Of a stretch of DNA of 19,921 bases, positions 1 through 6,974 are shown one piece after another; position 1 is the stretch's first letter; each line of letters opens with the position of its first letter. The DNA comes from Nitrososphaerota archaeon (GTDB taxonomy: Archaea > Thermoproteota > Nitrososphaeria > Nitrososphaerales > JAHFOH01): the NCBI GenBank assembly GCA_023266955.1, contig JAHFOH010000009.1, forward strand, positions 1 to 19,921, read 5' to 3'. The notes beneath the pieces were generated by a model that was not told the origin of the DNA, did no database searches, and saw only the letters and a list, made by a program, of their open reading frames with translations. The translations under genes were made by a program, and so were the position numbers.

Positions 1-7
1 AATTCAT

Positions 8-580
8 ATGGTGACAGCTCAACTGGTACTCTTGGTGATATCTGGAATGCCAGCAGTCGGGAAGTCAACGGCAGCTAAAGCTCTGGCTGACCGGTTCGGG
101 TTGAAGTATTACTGTGCCGGCGACGCTCTGAAGGAACTCGCAATAGAAAGGGGATACAGACCTTCAGGTGAGGACTGGTGGGAAACAGAGGACGGAATGA
201 AATTCTTGGAGGAGAGAAAGAAGAATTCGCAGTTCGATAAAGAGGTTGATGCGAGGCTTGTGAACGTTGCGAAACAGGGGAAGGTTGCGATGACCAGCTA
301 TACAGCTCCCTGGCTTGTGGAAGGTGGCGTCAAAATTTGGTTGAGAGCGTCTCAGGAAGTTAGGGCAAGAAGACTGGCGACGCGAGATAAGATGCCCCAC
401 GATAAGGCTCTGCACATTATTCTTGAGAGAGATTTGGAGAATCAGAGAATATACCGGAATCTGTACGGAATTAGATTCGGGGAAGACCTCTCGGTTTTTG
501 ACTTTGTGCTAAACACTGACAATTTGACCGTTGACGATGTTGTGGAGATTCTTCATTCGATCGTGAAGCATTTCGTATGA
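8..580 (+). CDS. cmk: Cytidylate kinase, archaeal type
   Basis: Phosphorylates CMP/dCMP with ATP in pyrimidine nucleotide salvage; cytosolic. The 190-residue protein opens with a hydrophobic strand and a P-loop GMPAVGKST (residues 13-21). The CAGDALKELA stretch that follows corresponds to the substrate-binding 'SAG/F-R' segment of the archaeal family, and a basic lid region (ARRLATRDKM) and a C-terminal helix follow. Length fits the short archaeal CMP kinase family (about 180-190 aa). The ATG at 8 is directly followed by a GTG, so the start could be one codon later; sequence upstream of the window is not visible, so the ribosome binding site cannot be judged. The stop overlaps the next start (ATGA, 577-580), implying translational coupling with Cbf5. 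Cmk next to Cbf5 is a known archaeal gene order. Confidence 0.9.
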   Translation: MVTAQLVLLVISGMPAVGKSTAAKALADRFGLKYYCAGDALKELAIERGYRPSGEDWWETEDGMKFLEERKKNSQFDKEVDARLVNVAKQGKVAMTSYTAPWLVEGGVKIWLRASQEVRARRLATRDKMPHDKALHIILERDLENQRIYRNLYGIRFGEDLSVFDFVLNTDNLTVDDVVEILHSIVKHFV

Positions 581-1578
581 ATTCATCTGGTTCTGAGCAG
601 ATTGTGATCGATGAGGAGCAGACGGATGAGGAGAGAGGATTCTATCCGGATAAACGAGGGATAGATCAGCTACTTCAATACGGCTTGATTCTAGTGGACA
701 AGCCGGACGGGCCAACAAGTCATGAGGTTGTAGCTTGGGTCAAGAGGATTTTTCATGTTGAAAAAGCAGGTCACAGCGGAACTTTAGATCCGGGAGTCAC
801 AGGTCTTCTTCCCATTGGTTTGGGAGAGGCCACGAAGGCTCTCTCTGTTCTCCTCCTAGGTCCCAAAGAGTACTACGCTGTAGCTAGGCTGCACGATCCT
901 GTGGATAACGGCAAACTGAAAAGGGTGCTCTCGGAGTTTGTGGGAGACATCTATCAGAGGCCTCCTCAGAGATCTTCGGTCAAGCGCGAGACGAGAACTA
1001 GGACGATCTACACATTAGATTTAGTCGAGGAATTCGGCAGACTTCTCCTCCTAAGAGTTCTGTGCCAAGCAGGCACTTACATTAGAAAGTTGGTTTACGA
1101 TATCGGAGAAGTTTTGGGTCCAGGAGCTACAATGGTTGAGTTAAGGAGGACCAGGGTAAGTCATCTGAGCGAGTCCGATGGCTTTGTTAGCCTTCATCTG
1201 CTGTATGACGCATATCAGCGTTGGAAGGAGGAGGGAGACGAGATTTCTATCAGAGCGATCGTGAAGCCTGTCGAATATGCAGTTTTCGGGTTGAAGAATG
1301 TAGTTATCAGAGATTCCGCGGTTGATGCGATTTGTCACGGAGCTCAGCTGGCTGTCCCTGGCGTTCTGAGAATTTCTCCTGGAATATTGAAGGGTGACGC
1401 CGTAGCTGTTTTTACCTTGAAGGGTGAGTTAGTCGCAATTTCGGAGGCCGCAATGAGTTCGGACGAGATTCAAAAGACGGAAAGAGGTATCGCCTTCCTG
1501 ACCAGGAGGGTCATTATGAAGCTTGACACCTATCCAAAGCTCTGGAAGAGCAAGGAAAAAGTAGTTACAGCATCATAA
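577..1578 (+). CDS. cbf5: tRNA/rRNA pseudouridine synthase Cbf5 (TruB family) with PUA domain
   Basis: Catalytic subunit of archaeal H/ACA ribonucleoproteins; converts uridine to pseudouridine in rRNA, and can act on tRNA U55. In this 333-residue protein the TruB core starts near residue 36 (GLILVDKPDGPTSHEV). The motif HSGTLDPGVTG (66-76) holds the catalytic Asp71. The stretch GTYIRKLVYDIG is the conserved second catalytic-core motif. A C-terminal PUA domain (about 228-310) begins around the IVKPVEYAV segment, as in archaeal Cbf5. The first ~30 residues are acidic and variable, which is usual for the family. It overlaps cmk by four bases (ATGA). The partner proteins Nop10, Gar1 and L7Ae are not in the window. 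Confidence 0.95.
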   Translation: MNSSGSEQIVIDEEQTDEERGFYPDKRGIDQLLQYGLILVDKPDGPTSHEVVAWVKRIFHVEKAGHSGTLDPGVTGLLPIGLGEATKALSVLLLGPKEYYAVARLHDPVDNGKLKRVLSEFVGDIYQRPPQRSSVKRETRTRTIYTLDLVEEFGRLLLLRVLCQAGTYIRKLVYDIGEVLGPGATMVELRRTRVSHLSESDGFVSLHLLYDAYQRWKEEGDEISIRAIVKPVEYAVFGLKNVVIRDSAVDAICHGAQLAVPGVLRISPGILKGDAVAVFTLKGELVAISEAAMSSDEIQKTERGIAFLTRRVIMKLDTYPKLWKSKEKVVTAS

Positions 1579-1836
1579 AACCTGCCTAAGATAATTAATG
1601 GGACGAGTTCGAAGTTTGATTATAGCGACATTAGTCTGACGGCACAATAACTTAAAGCATACAAGCGCCTCGCCCTCACATTGTGCCTTGCAGCTTTGCT
1701 GAATGATGGATGCACATCCTCCGTGATATCCGGGGACCGTGCACGACGATTTCGCTATTGATGAATCATTTTTGTCAATCGCACCCAATAGGCGTATAAA
1801 ACAGCAATAGCACCACGGAGACTTGGAGGTGTCTAG
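1579..1836. other. Intergenic region with small inverted repeats, cbf5-corA
   Basis: This is a 258-base non-coding stretch. It holds two TATA-like elements facing the CorA gene: one around CTTAAAG (about 1651-1657) and a closer one, TATAAA (1795-1800). Between them lies a GC-richer block with several small inverted repeats: CAGC/GCTG around 1692-1702, GGATG/CATCC at 1708-1719, and the 8-bp palindrome CGTGCACG at 1738-1745. If the distal promoter is used, corA would have a structured leader of about 155-160 nt; alternatively the block could be a small RNA. No box C/D, RNase P or SRP signature was recognised. Confidence 0.4.
1795..1830 (+). promoter_or_regulatory. TATA box and Shine-Dalgarno of the CorA gene
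   Basis: TATAAA at 1795-1800 is followed 25 bases later by GGAGGTG (1825-1831), a strong match to the complement of the archaeal 16S 3' end, spaced 5 bases from the ATG at 1837. The Shine-Dalgarno fixes the CorA start. A start site about 25 bp after the TATA would fall on the Shine-Dalgarno itself, so a more distal promoter may also be used. Confidence 0.5.
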
Positions 1837-2697
1837 ATGCAGACCGTAAACCATGGAGTTGAACTTCGGCTCTTTGCCGACCTCACCCTCTTCTCGAAAG
1901 CAGTACAGGAGACAGGTTTCAGCTTCGACTTCATATCAGTAACGCAGCTGAACACAAGCTTCGTTAAGACCTCAGACAAGTATCTAATACTCAACATCAA
2001 GGATTACGAGGATGAGGACCCCAACAACCTACTCTTCCTAAGTGAAGAAAAAGCCTTCCTGTACTCAAAGAAGCCTCCTGCTCCTCAATCCTTTGAGTCA
2101 TTCGCAAAGGTCTATAGCAAGCCCTACGGAAAAAGCACAGTTCTTAGTTTCCTAACTTTGAACAAGGCGCAGGTCAACTACAAGACTAAGCTTGAGACCC
2201 TGATTAGCGGCATGAAGGAACTTGAGGAACGCTTCAATGCCAAGAGGTACCGTGATCTCTCTTTTGAATTCGAACGCCTATACGACAGACTCGAAGATTT
2301 TCACGACATAGTTATTAGGTTAGAGGAGAGAACCATAAAGGAAGTGGAGACCCGACATATTTCCTTCGACTACAGTGTGCTGATGGCTGAAAGCAGCGGG
2401 CTCCTAGATCGATGCAGGAACAGGTTCAACATGCTCAAAGATGTAGCGCGCGACCATGAGCTGCAAATCACGACGGAACTCAACAAAAGAATTGAAAGGC
2501 TTAACGACGTCGTAAAGAAACTTACGGCGTTAACCGTCGTCCTGATGATACCCAATGTAATTGCGGGTCATTTCGGCATGAACTTCGTATTCATGCCAGA
2601 GCTCCGGGTACCTCTGGCATACCCAGCTGTGATAGTGGCTCAGATTATACTCACGGTGACAGCAGTATTTGTATTCCGAAGAATAAAATGGCTCTAG
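1837..2697 (+). CDS. corA: CorA-like divalent cation (Mg2+/Co2+) transporter
   Basis: Membrane channel protein of the CorA/MIT family that lets Mg2+ (or another divalent ion) into the cell as a homopentamer. The 286-residue protein has an N-terminal alpha/beta cytoplasmic part (about 1-110), a long charged helical stalk (about 115-225) and two C-terminal membrane segments (about 227-245 and 258-280). The signature GMN sits at residues 247-249 at the end of the first membrane segment, within IAGHFGMNF, and is followed by MPEL as in classic CorA proteins. The C-terminus is short and basic (RRIKWL), as expected for the inner ring. The protein is shorter than bacterial CorA (about 316 aa) because the N-terminal domain is reduced. 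It is a single gene with its own promoter and Shine-Dalgarno. The transported ion cannot be told from sequence. Confidence 0.88.
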   Translation: MQTVNHGVELRLFADLTLFSKAVQETGFSFDFISVTQLNTSFVKTSDKYLILNIKDYEDEDPNNLLFLSEEKAFLYSKKPPAPQSFESFAKVYSKPYGKSTVLSFLTLNKAQVNYKTKLETLISGMKELEERFNAKRYRDLSFEFERLYDRLEDFHDIVIRLEERTIKEVETRHISFDYSVLMAESSGLLDRCRNRFNMLKDVARDHELQITTELNKRIERLNDVVKKLTALTVVLMIPNVIAGHFGMNFVFMPELRVPLAYPAVIVAQIILTVTAVFVFRRIKWL

Positions 2698-2835
2698 CGC
2701 TACTGCCCGGACGATGATGCGTTCAGCTCCAAGCTGCGAGTAAGACTAAGGGTAAGGCTATAGGCAATAGTTCGGCCTAGTGCAATGCAGTTGGAACGGT
2801 CACAGTCTAAGGCAAATCACTGTGATGACGTTAGT

Positions 2836-2939
2836 GCCGGGGTCGCCTAGCCTGGTAGGGCGCAGGCCTGGAAAGAATCATAACTGTTAGCCTGTGACCC
2901 GCAAGGGTCTCGTGGGTTCAAATCCCACCCCCGGCGCCA
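2836..2939 (+). tRNA. tRNA-Ser(GGA), intron-containing, CCA encoded
   Basis: Folded by hand. Acceptor stem GCCGGGG (2836-2842) pairs with CCCCGGC (2929-2935). D arm GCCT/GGGC is at 2845-2848 and 2858-2861, with GG in the loop. Anticodon stem CAGGC (2863-2867) pairs with GCCTG (2890-2894). The long variable arm is GACCC-GCAA-GGGTC (2896-2909). T arm is GTGGG-TTCAAAT-CCCAC (2912-2928), the discriminator is G2936, and CCA is encoded at 2937-2939. The long variable arm and discriminator G indicate serine rather than leucine; the spliced loop CTGGAAA gives anticodon GGA (2870-2872). The 22-nt space between the anticodon-stem halves implies a 15-nt intron. It would read UCC (and UCU by wobble). Confidence 0.95.
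2874..2888 (+). other. 15-nt tRNA intron at position 37/38
   Basis: Removing 15 bases after A37 (2873) restores a 7-base anticodon loop. Because the next exon base is also A, a shift of the cut by one base gives the same product. A canonical four-base-pair central helix of the bulge-helix-bulge motif is not evident: only C32 and G34 find good partners at the 3' end of the intron. A relaxed splice motif is therefore inferred. Confidence 0.75.
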
Positions 2940-3132
2940 CTGGCCATTGCCAAAAGCAGGCTTCGAAGCCAAAATAGTGCAGATACCTTCATCTACTCTT
3001 TATGAATTCACACTTCTCGATCAACTTCCCTACCGAAATCGGCTAAGAACATACAACTATGTGCATTAAACATGGGCGTCGCTTCAATCAGCAAATAATT
3101 AAGTCCGGTGCGCTAATCTGAAAGCAAAGTCC
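2940..3132. other. tRNA-to-acyl-CoA-synthetase spacer with 12-bp palindrome
   Basis: No gene is seen here. A perfect 12-bp palindrome GGCTTCGAAGCC lies at 2959-2970, 20 bases after the tRNA, with no T-run behind it. The promoter of the downstream synthetase occupies the 3' end of the spacer. Confidence 0.5.
3092..3102 (+). promoter_or_regulatory. TATA-like element of the acyl-CoA synthetase gene
   Basis: The AT-rich CAAATAATTAA is centred about 36 bases before the ATG at 3133, so a transcription start about 25-27 bp further on would give a leader of roughly 10 nt. No Shine-Dalgarno lies near the ATG, consistent with near-leaderless translation. Confidence 0.5.
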
Positions 3133-5079
3133 ATGTCACTGACATCTGCCATCGTCTGGAAACCCCCACAGGAACTAATCGAGACCAGCAATATCAAACG
3201 ATTCATGAACAACAACAGAATTACAACCTATGAAGACCTCGTCAAGCGCTCTACAGAAGATATTGAATGGTTCTGGGATGCCGTTGTCAAGGACCTCGGG
3301 ATAGAATGGTTCCGACCATACGAAAAGGTGCTGGACATTTCAGAAGGCATTCCATGGGCAAAGTGGTTCCTGAACGGTAAGATCAACCTAGTTCACAACT
3401 GCGTCGATAGACATGCCACTTCTATCGGACGTAACAAGCTGGCGCTGATCTGGGAAGGACAAGATGGCTCAGTAACGAAGCTGACCTACTGGGAGCTGGA
3501 CAGAGAAGTCAGTAGATTGGCTAATGCCTTGAAGGCATCGGGCTTTGGAATCGGGGATGTTGCGGGCATATTCATGCCAATGACTCCCGAAGCAGTCATC
3601 GCGTCATTGGCCTTATCAAAGATTGGAGCGATATACACGCCGATCTTCTCAGGCTTCGGGGCAGAAGCTGTAGCAAGCAGGCTCTCAGGTTGCGACGCAA
3701 AGCTTCTCTTCACAGTAGATGGAATGTACCGAAGAGGTTCTAAGGTTGAGATGAAGAGTGTTGCGGATGAAGCGGTTCGAAAGTGTCCGTCCGTCGGGCG
3801 AATGGTAGTATCGCGTCGAATTGGTGAGAAAGTTCCATGGATGGAAGGTAGGGATTTCTGGTGGCAAGACTTTTTGTCCAGTGCACCTGAGGAGTGCGTC
3901 ACCCAGCAACTAGATTCTGAAGATCCATTTTTGATAATTTACACGTCGGGCACGACAGGTAGGCCAAAGGGGTCTGTGCACGTTCACGGTGGATTCCTCG
4001 TGAAAATCGCGCAGGAGGTAGCGTACCAGGTCGATCTGAAGGACCATGATATCCTGTTCTGGCTCACTGATATGGGTTGGATCATGGCTCCATGGGAGAT
4101 CGTTGGAGGTTTGGCATTGGGGGGAACAATCTTCCTCTATGAGGGGGCCATAGACTACCCTAGGCCTGACCGGATCTGGGATATGGTTGAGAGGCACGGA
4201 ATCACCATTCTCGGAGTATCCCCAACAGCCATTCGAGCGCTAATGCGTCACGGAGATGATTGGGTACGTAAACATGACATGAGTACTCTCAGAATCCTTG
4301 GTTCCACAGGCGAGCCATGGAATCCTGACGCTTGGCTCTGGTTCTTTGATAAGGTAGGGGGACAACGTTGTCCTATCATTAACTTCTCTGGGGGGACTGA
4401 GGTTGGAGCATGCTTTCTTTCACCCCTTCCCATAATGCCCCTTAAGCCGTCTACTCTAGGTGGACCATCACTAGGCATGGATGTTGATGTCTTCAACGAT
4501 GAAGGTAAACCTGTTCGTAACGAGGTAGGAGAACTTGTCGCTAAGAAACCTTGGCCCAGCATGACAAGAGGGATCTGGAAGGATCCTCAAAGATACCTTG
4601 AAACCTATTGGTCGAGATGGAAAGATGTGTGGGTTCACGGTGACTGGGCGTCGATTGACGAGGATGGATTCTGGTATCTGCACGGAAGGTCAGACGACAC
4701 TATCAAGCTAGCGGGCAAGAGGGTCGGTCCGGCGGAGATCGAGTCCGCATTGACATCGCATCCCGCAGTAACAGAGGCAGCAGCCATTGGAGTGCCGGAT
4801 GAAGTCAAGGGAGAGGTAGTGGTCTGTTTCTCCGTTCTCAACCCTAGTTATCGACCGAGCGAAAGTTTGAGAGAAGCCTTGAGTGAGCTTGTCGCATCCC
4901 GGCTCGGTAAGGCTTTCAAGCCACGAGAAGTCAAGTTCGTGGCGCATCTTCCGAAGACGAGAAATGCAAAAATTGTGCGGAGGCTGATTCGAGCGAAGTA
5001 CTTGGGTCAGAGAGATTTGGGCGATCTCTCAAACCTGGAGAATCCTGAGGCAATAGAAGAAATCGCCCTAGCCAAGTAG
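3133..5079 (+). CDS. AMP-forming acyl-CoA synthetase (acetyl/propionyl-CoA synthetase family)
   Basis: Activates a carboxylic acid with ATP and CoA via an acyl-adenylate. The 648-residue protein has the Acs N-terminal cap with KWFLNGKINLVHNCVDRH (about 77-94), the P-loop-like motif YTSGTTGRPKG (270-280), the A5-type segment NFSGGTE (417-423), and a mobile C-terminal domain ending in PKTRNAKIVRR, where Lys613 is the adenylation lysine and the usual target of regulatory acylation. At the position of Trp414 of Salmonella Acs, which blocks acids longer than acetate or propionate, this protein has Gly420. Family mutagenesis links Gly there to longer or branched substrates, so the acid may be propionate, butyrate, isobutyrate or a hydroxy-acid rather than acetate. 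It is transcribed alone and converges with glmS. The class is certain, the substrate is not; 3-hydroxypropionyl- and 4-hydroxybutyryl-CoA synthetases of Crenarchaeota belong to the same family. Confidence 0.9.
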   Translation: MSLTSAIVWKPPQELIETSNIKRFMNNNRITTYEDLVKRSTEDIEWFWDAVVKDLGIEWFRPYEKVLDISEGIPWAKWFLNGKINLVHNCVDRHATSIGRNKLALIWEGQDGSVTKLTYWELDREVSRLANALKASGFGIGDVAGIFMPMTPEAVIASLALSKIGAIYTPIFSGFGAEAVASRLSGCDAKLLFTVDGMYRRGSKVEMKSVADEAVRKCPSVGRMVVSRRIGEKVPWMEGRDFWWQDFLSSAPEECVTQQLDSEDPFLIIYTSGTTGRPKGSVHVHGGFLVKIAQEVAYQVDLKDHDILFWLTDMGWIMAPWEIVGGLALGGTIFLYEGAIDYPRPDRIWDMVERHGITILGVSPTAIRALMRHGDDWVRKHDMSTLRILGSTGEPWNPDAWLWFFDKVGGQRCPIINFSGGTEVGACFLSPLPIMPLKPSTLGGPSLGMDVDVFNDEGKPVRNEVGELVAKKPWPSMTRGIWKDPQRYLETYWSRWKDVWVHGDWASIDEDGFWYLHGRSDDTIKLAGKRVGPAEIESALTSHPAVTEAAAIGVPDEVKGEVVVCFSVLNPSYRPSESLREALSELVASRLGKAFKPREVKFVAHLPKTRNAKIVRRLIRAKYLGQRDLGDLSNLENPEAIEEIALAK

Positions 5080-5100
5080 TAACCACTTAATAGCAGTCAG

Positions 5101-6870
5101 TCATTTGACGGTTACAGATTTCGCCAAGTTTCTGGGATAGTCGGGGTTCTGCTGTCTCTCAACTGTTATGTAGTAAGCAAGCATTTGTAACGGAATGACT
5201 TCAAGGATCGGATATGTGCTCTCATGGCCCTCTGGTATCCGCACAAATTCATCATAGATGTCGCTGATCTTCGTTGAAATCCCTATTATCTTTGCGCCTC
5301 GGGCCTTCATTTCCGCCGCATTGGTGAGAGTATCATCATAGGTATCGTCCTCAGGATTGATAACAACGACAGGAGTGCCACGATCAATGAGGGCAAGGGT
5401 TCCGTGTTTCAGCTCTCCTGCGGCCATCCCTTCAGCGTGAATGTAAGAGAGCTCCTTTAGCTTCAAGGCGCCTTCCAATGAGACGGGATAGTGAATTCCT
5501 CTACCAACGAAGTAAAAGTCAGGATTCTCGCTATACTGCTTAGAGATTTCGATGATATGCTCTTCATTTCTTAGCACTTGCTGAACTCTCAAGACGATAC
5601 TCTTGAGATGACTTTCCACTAAATTACCGTTCGAAAGCTTCGCAACGATGAGATTTATGAGTGCCACCTGAGCGGTGAAGCTCTTGGTAGCAGCGACTCC
5701 AATTTCAGGACCACAGTTCATTAACAAACCTAGGTCACTTTCACGCACAAGAGAGGAGCCAACGACATTAACGATAGAGAGAACCTTTGCGCGACTTCTC
5801 TTGGCAGCTGCTATCGCGTGAAGAACATCAGCCGTCTCGCCACTTTGAGAAATCGCGAGAATTACTGACCTTTCATCAATGAGTCCGTTTAAGGAGCTGA
5901 ACTCACTTGCCAGCGTAACTTCACACGGGATCTTAGCATACTTAGCAAGAAGGTACTTTGCAATTAGGCCTGAATGGTAGCTTGTGCCGCTTGCAGTGAC
6001 ATAGATCTTCGCAGAATCCCTGACAATTTTGCAAAAGCTCTCAAGCTTATCACGGTCCTGATAAATTGCCCTCTCGACAGTGTCGGGCTGCTCGTGAATT
6101 TCCTTTATGGTGTAATGTCTGAACTCCTTCCTTGTGACGTCCCCAATTTCCCAAGCGACTTGAACGGGCGTCTTCACGACCGGTGTGCCATCAAATGTTA
6201 AGAACTCTAACCCCCTTTTTCTTACAAAGACAACCTCGTAGTTGTCAAGGAAAACCACCTTGTCTGTCCTCCCGACGAAAGCAAGGACGTCGCTTGCGAG
6301 GAAATTTTCGTTTTTGCCAAATCCGACTGCCAACGGAGCGTCCTTTCGAGCACCTGCGATAACATCGGGATTAGCCCTGAACAGGGCAACTATTGCGAAA
6401 GCCCCTTTTAGCATCTTCACAGTTTCGAGAAGTGACAAACGAACATCGAATCCACTCCTGTAGCCTCTCTCCAGAAGATGAGCGATTACTTCGGTATCGG
6501 TTTCACTTGTAAATCGATGTCCCTCCTCCAATAACAGTTTACGAAGTTCTTGGTGATTCTCTATGATTCCATTGTGAACTACGGCAATTTCGCCGTTACA
6601 AGAGAGGTGCGGATGAGCGTTAGTCTCATTTACTTGCCCGTGGGTTGCCCATCGAGTGTGAGCAATTCCGACTGTGCCTTCTAGTGTGATAAAGTTGTGT
6701 TTCGCATTGATTTCATCCACCTTGCCGGCGCCTTTTTTGACATACATTCTGTCGCCATGCAAGACACACATCCCCGCTGAGTCATAGCCTCTGTATTCCA
6801 TCCTTCTTAGACCGTTCAGGAGTAGGGGCGAGGCTTTTTCTTCGCCTATGTATCCAATGATGCCGCACAA
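5101..6870 (-). CDS. glmS: Glutamine--fructose-6-phosphate aminotransferase (isomerizing)
   Basis: Makes glucosamine-6-phosphate from fructose-6-phosphate and glutamine, the first step towards UDP-GlcNAc for glycans and N-glycosylation; cytosolic. The N-terminal class II glutaminase domain (about 1-220) shows CGIIGYIG, MEYRGYDSAG, HTRWATHG and HNGIIEN. Two SIS sugar-isomerase domains follow (about 280-410 and 445-575), with TASGTSYHSG, ISQSGETADV and SLEGALKLKELSYIHAEGMAAGELKHG. The tail PRNLAKSVTVK is typical. The start is set at the TTG codon 6870-6868: the next codon is the nucleophile Cys, which must be N-terminal after Met removal. A GTG six codons further upstream (6888) would bury that Cys behind seven residues and would lie upstream of the start site predicted from the TATA box. 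The resulting length of 589 aa is normal. Confidence 0.93.
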   Translation of the reverse strand: MCGIIGYIGEEKASPLLLNGLRRMEYRGYDSAGMCVLHGDRMYVKKGAGKVDEINAKHNFITLEGTVGIAHTRWATHGQVNETNAHPHLSCNGEIAVVHNGIIENHQELRKLLLEEGHRFTSETDTEVIAHLLERGYRSGFDVRLSLLETVKMLKGAFAIVALFRANPDVIAGARKDAPLAVGFGKNENFLASDVLAFVGRTDKVVFLDNYEVVFVRKRGLEFLTFDGTPVVKTPVQVAWEIGDVTRKEFRHYTIKEIHEQPDTVERAIYQDRDKLESFCKIVRDSAKIYVTASGTSYHSGLIAKYLLAKYAKIPCEVTLASEFSSLNGLIDERSVILAISQSGETADVLHAIAAAKRSRAKVLSIVNVVGSSLVRESDLGLLMNCGPEIGVAATKSFTAQVALINLIVAKLSNGNLVESHLKSIVLRVQQVLRNEEHIIEISKQYSENPDFYFVGRGIHYPVSLEGALKLKELSYIHAEGMAAGELKHGTLALIDRGTPVVVINPEDDTYDDTLTNAAEMKARGAKIIGISTKISDIYDEFVRIPEGHESTYPILEVIPLQMLAYYITVERQQNPDYPRNLAKSVTVK

Positions 6871-6900
6871 TGGCGTTTGGGTGTGCACCTTCAGATTGGG

Positions 6901-6910
6901 GTTTAAAACA
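6901..6910 (-). promoter_or_regulatory. TATA box of glmS
   Basis: Read on the minus strand this is TGTTTTAAAC, centred near 6905. A start site about 26 bp downstream (about 6879) leaves roughly 9 nt before the TTG at 6870 and excludes the upstream GTG at 6888. Confidence 0.55.
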
Positions 6911-6933
6911 GCCTCAGCACGAGAAGTTTCACC

Positions 6934-6953
6934 TGTAAAAAGCTTTTTTTACA
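6934..6953. promoter_or_regulatory. Palindrome in the glmS/winged-helix divergent promoter, possible operator
   Basis: The sequence TGTAAAAAGCTTTTTTTACA has perfect 8-bp inverted arms (TGTAAAAA / TTTTTACA) around a 4-bp centre. Its T-rich right half is centred about 26 bp before the ATG of the winged-helix gene at 6975, exactly where a TATA box of a leaderless gene should sit. A regulator bound here would block that promoter; autoregulation by the adjacent winged-helix protein is the simplest inference. Confidence 0.5.
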
Positions 6954-6974
6954 TGGCGAGCACTGAGGGCTTGA

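Noticed and set aside
2822..2835. Perfect box C (GTGATGA) just before the tRNA as part of a C/D small RNA
   Set aside because: No box D (CTGA) or guide-length spacing follows before the tRNA begins, so this is probably chance.
5101..6870. glmS ribozyme in the glmS leader
   Set aside because: The predicted leader is only about 9 nt; there is no room for a ribozyme, which is known only from bacteria.
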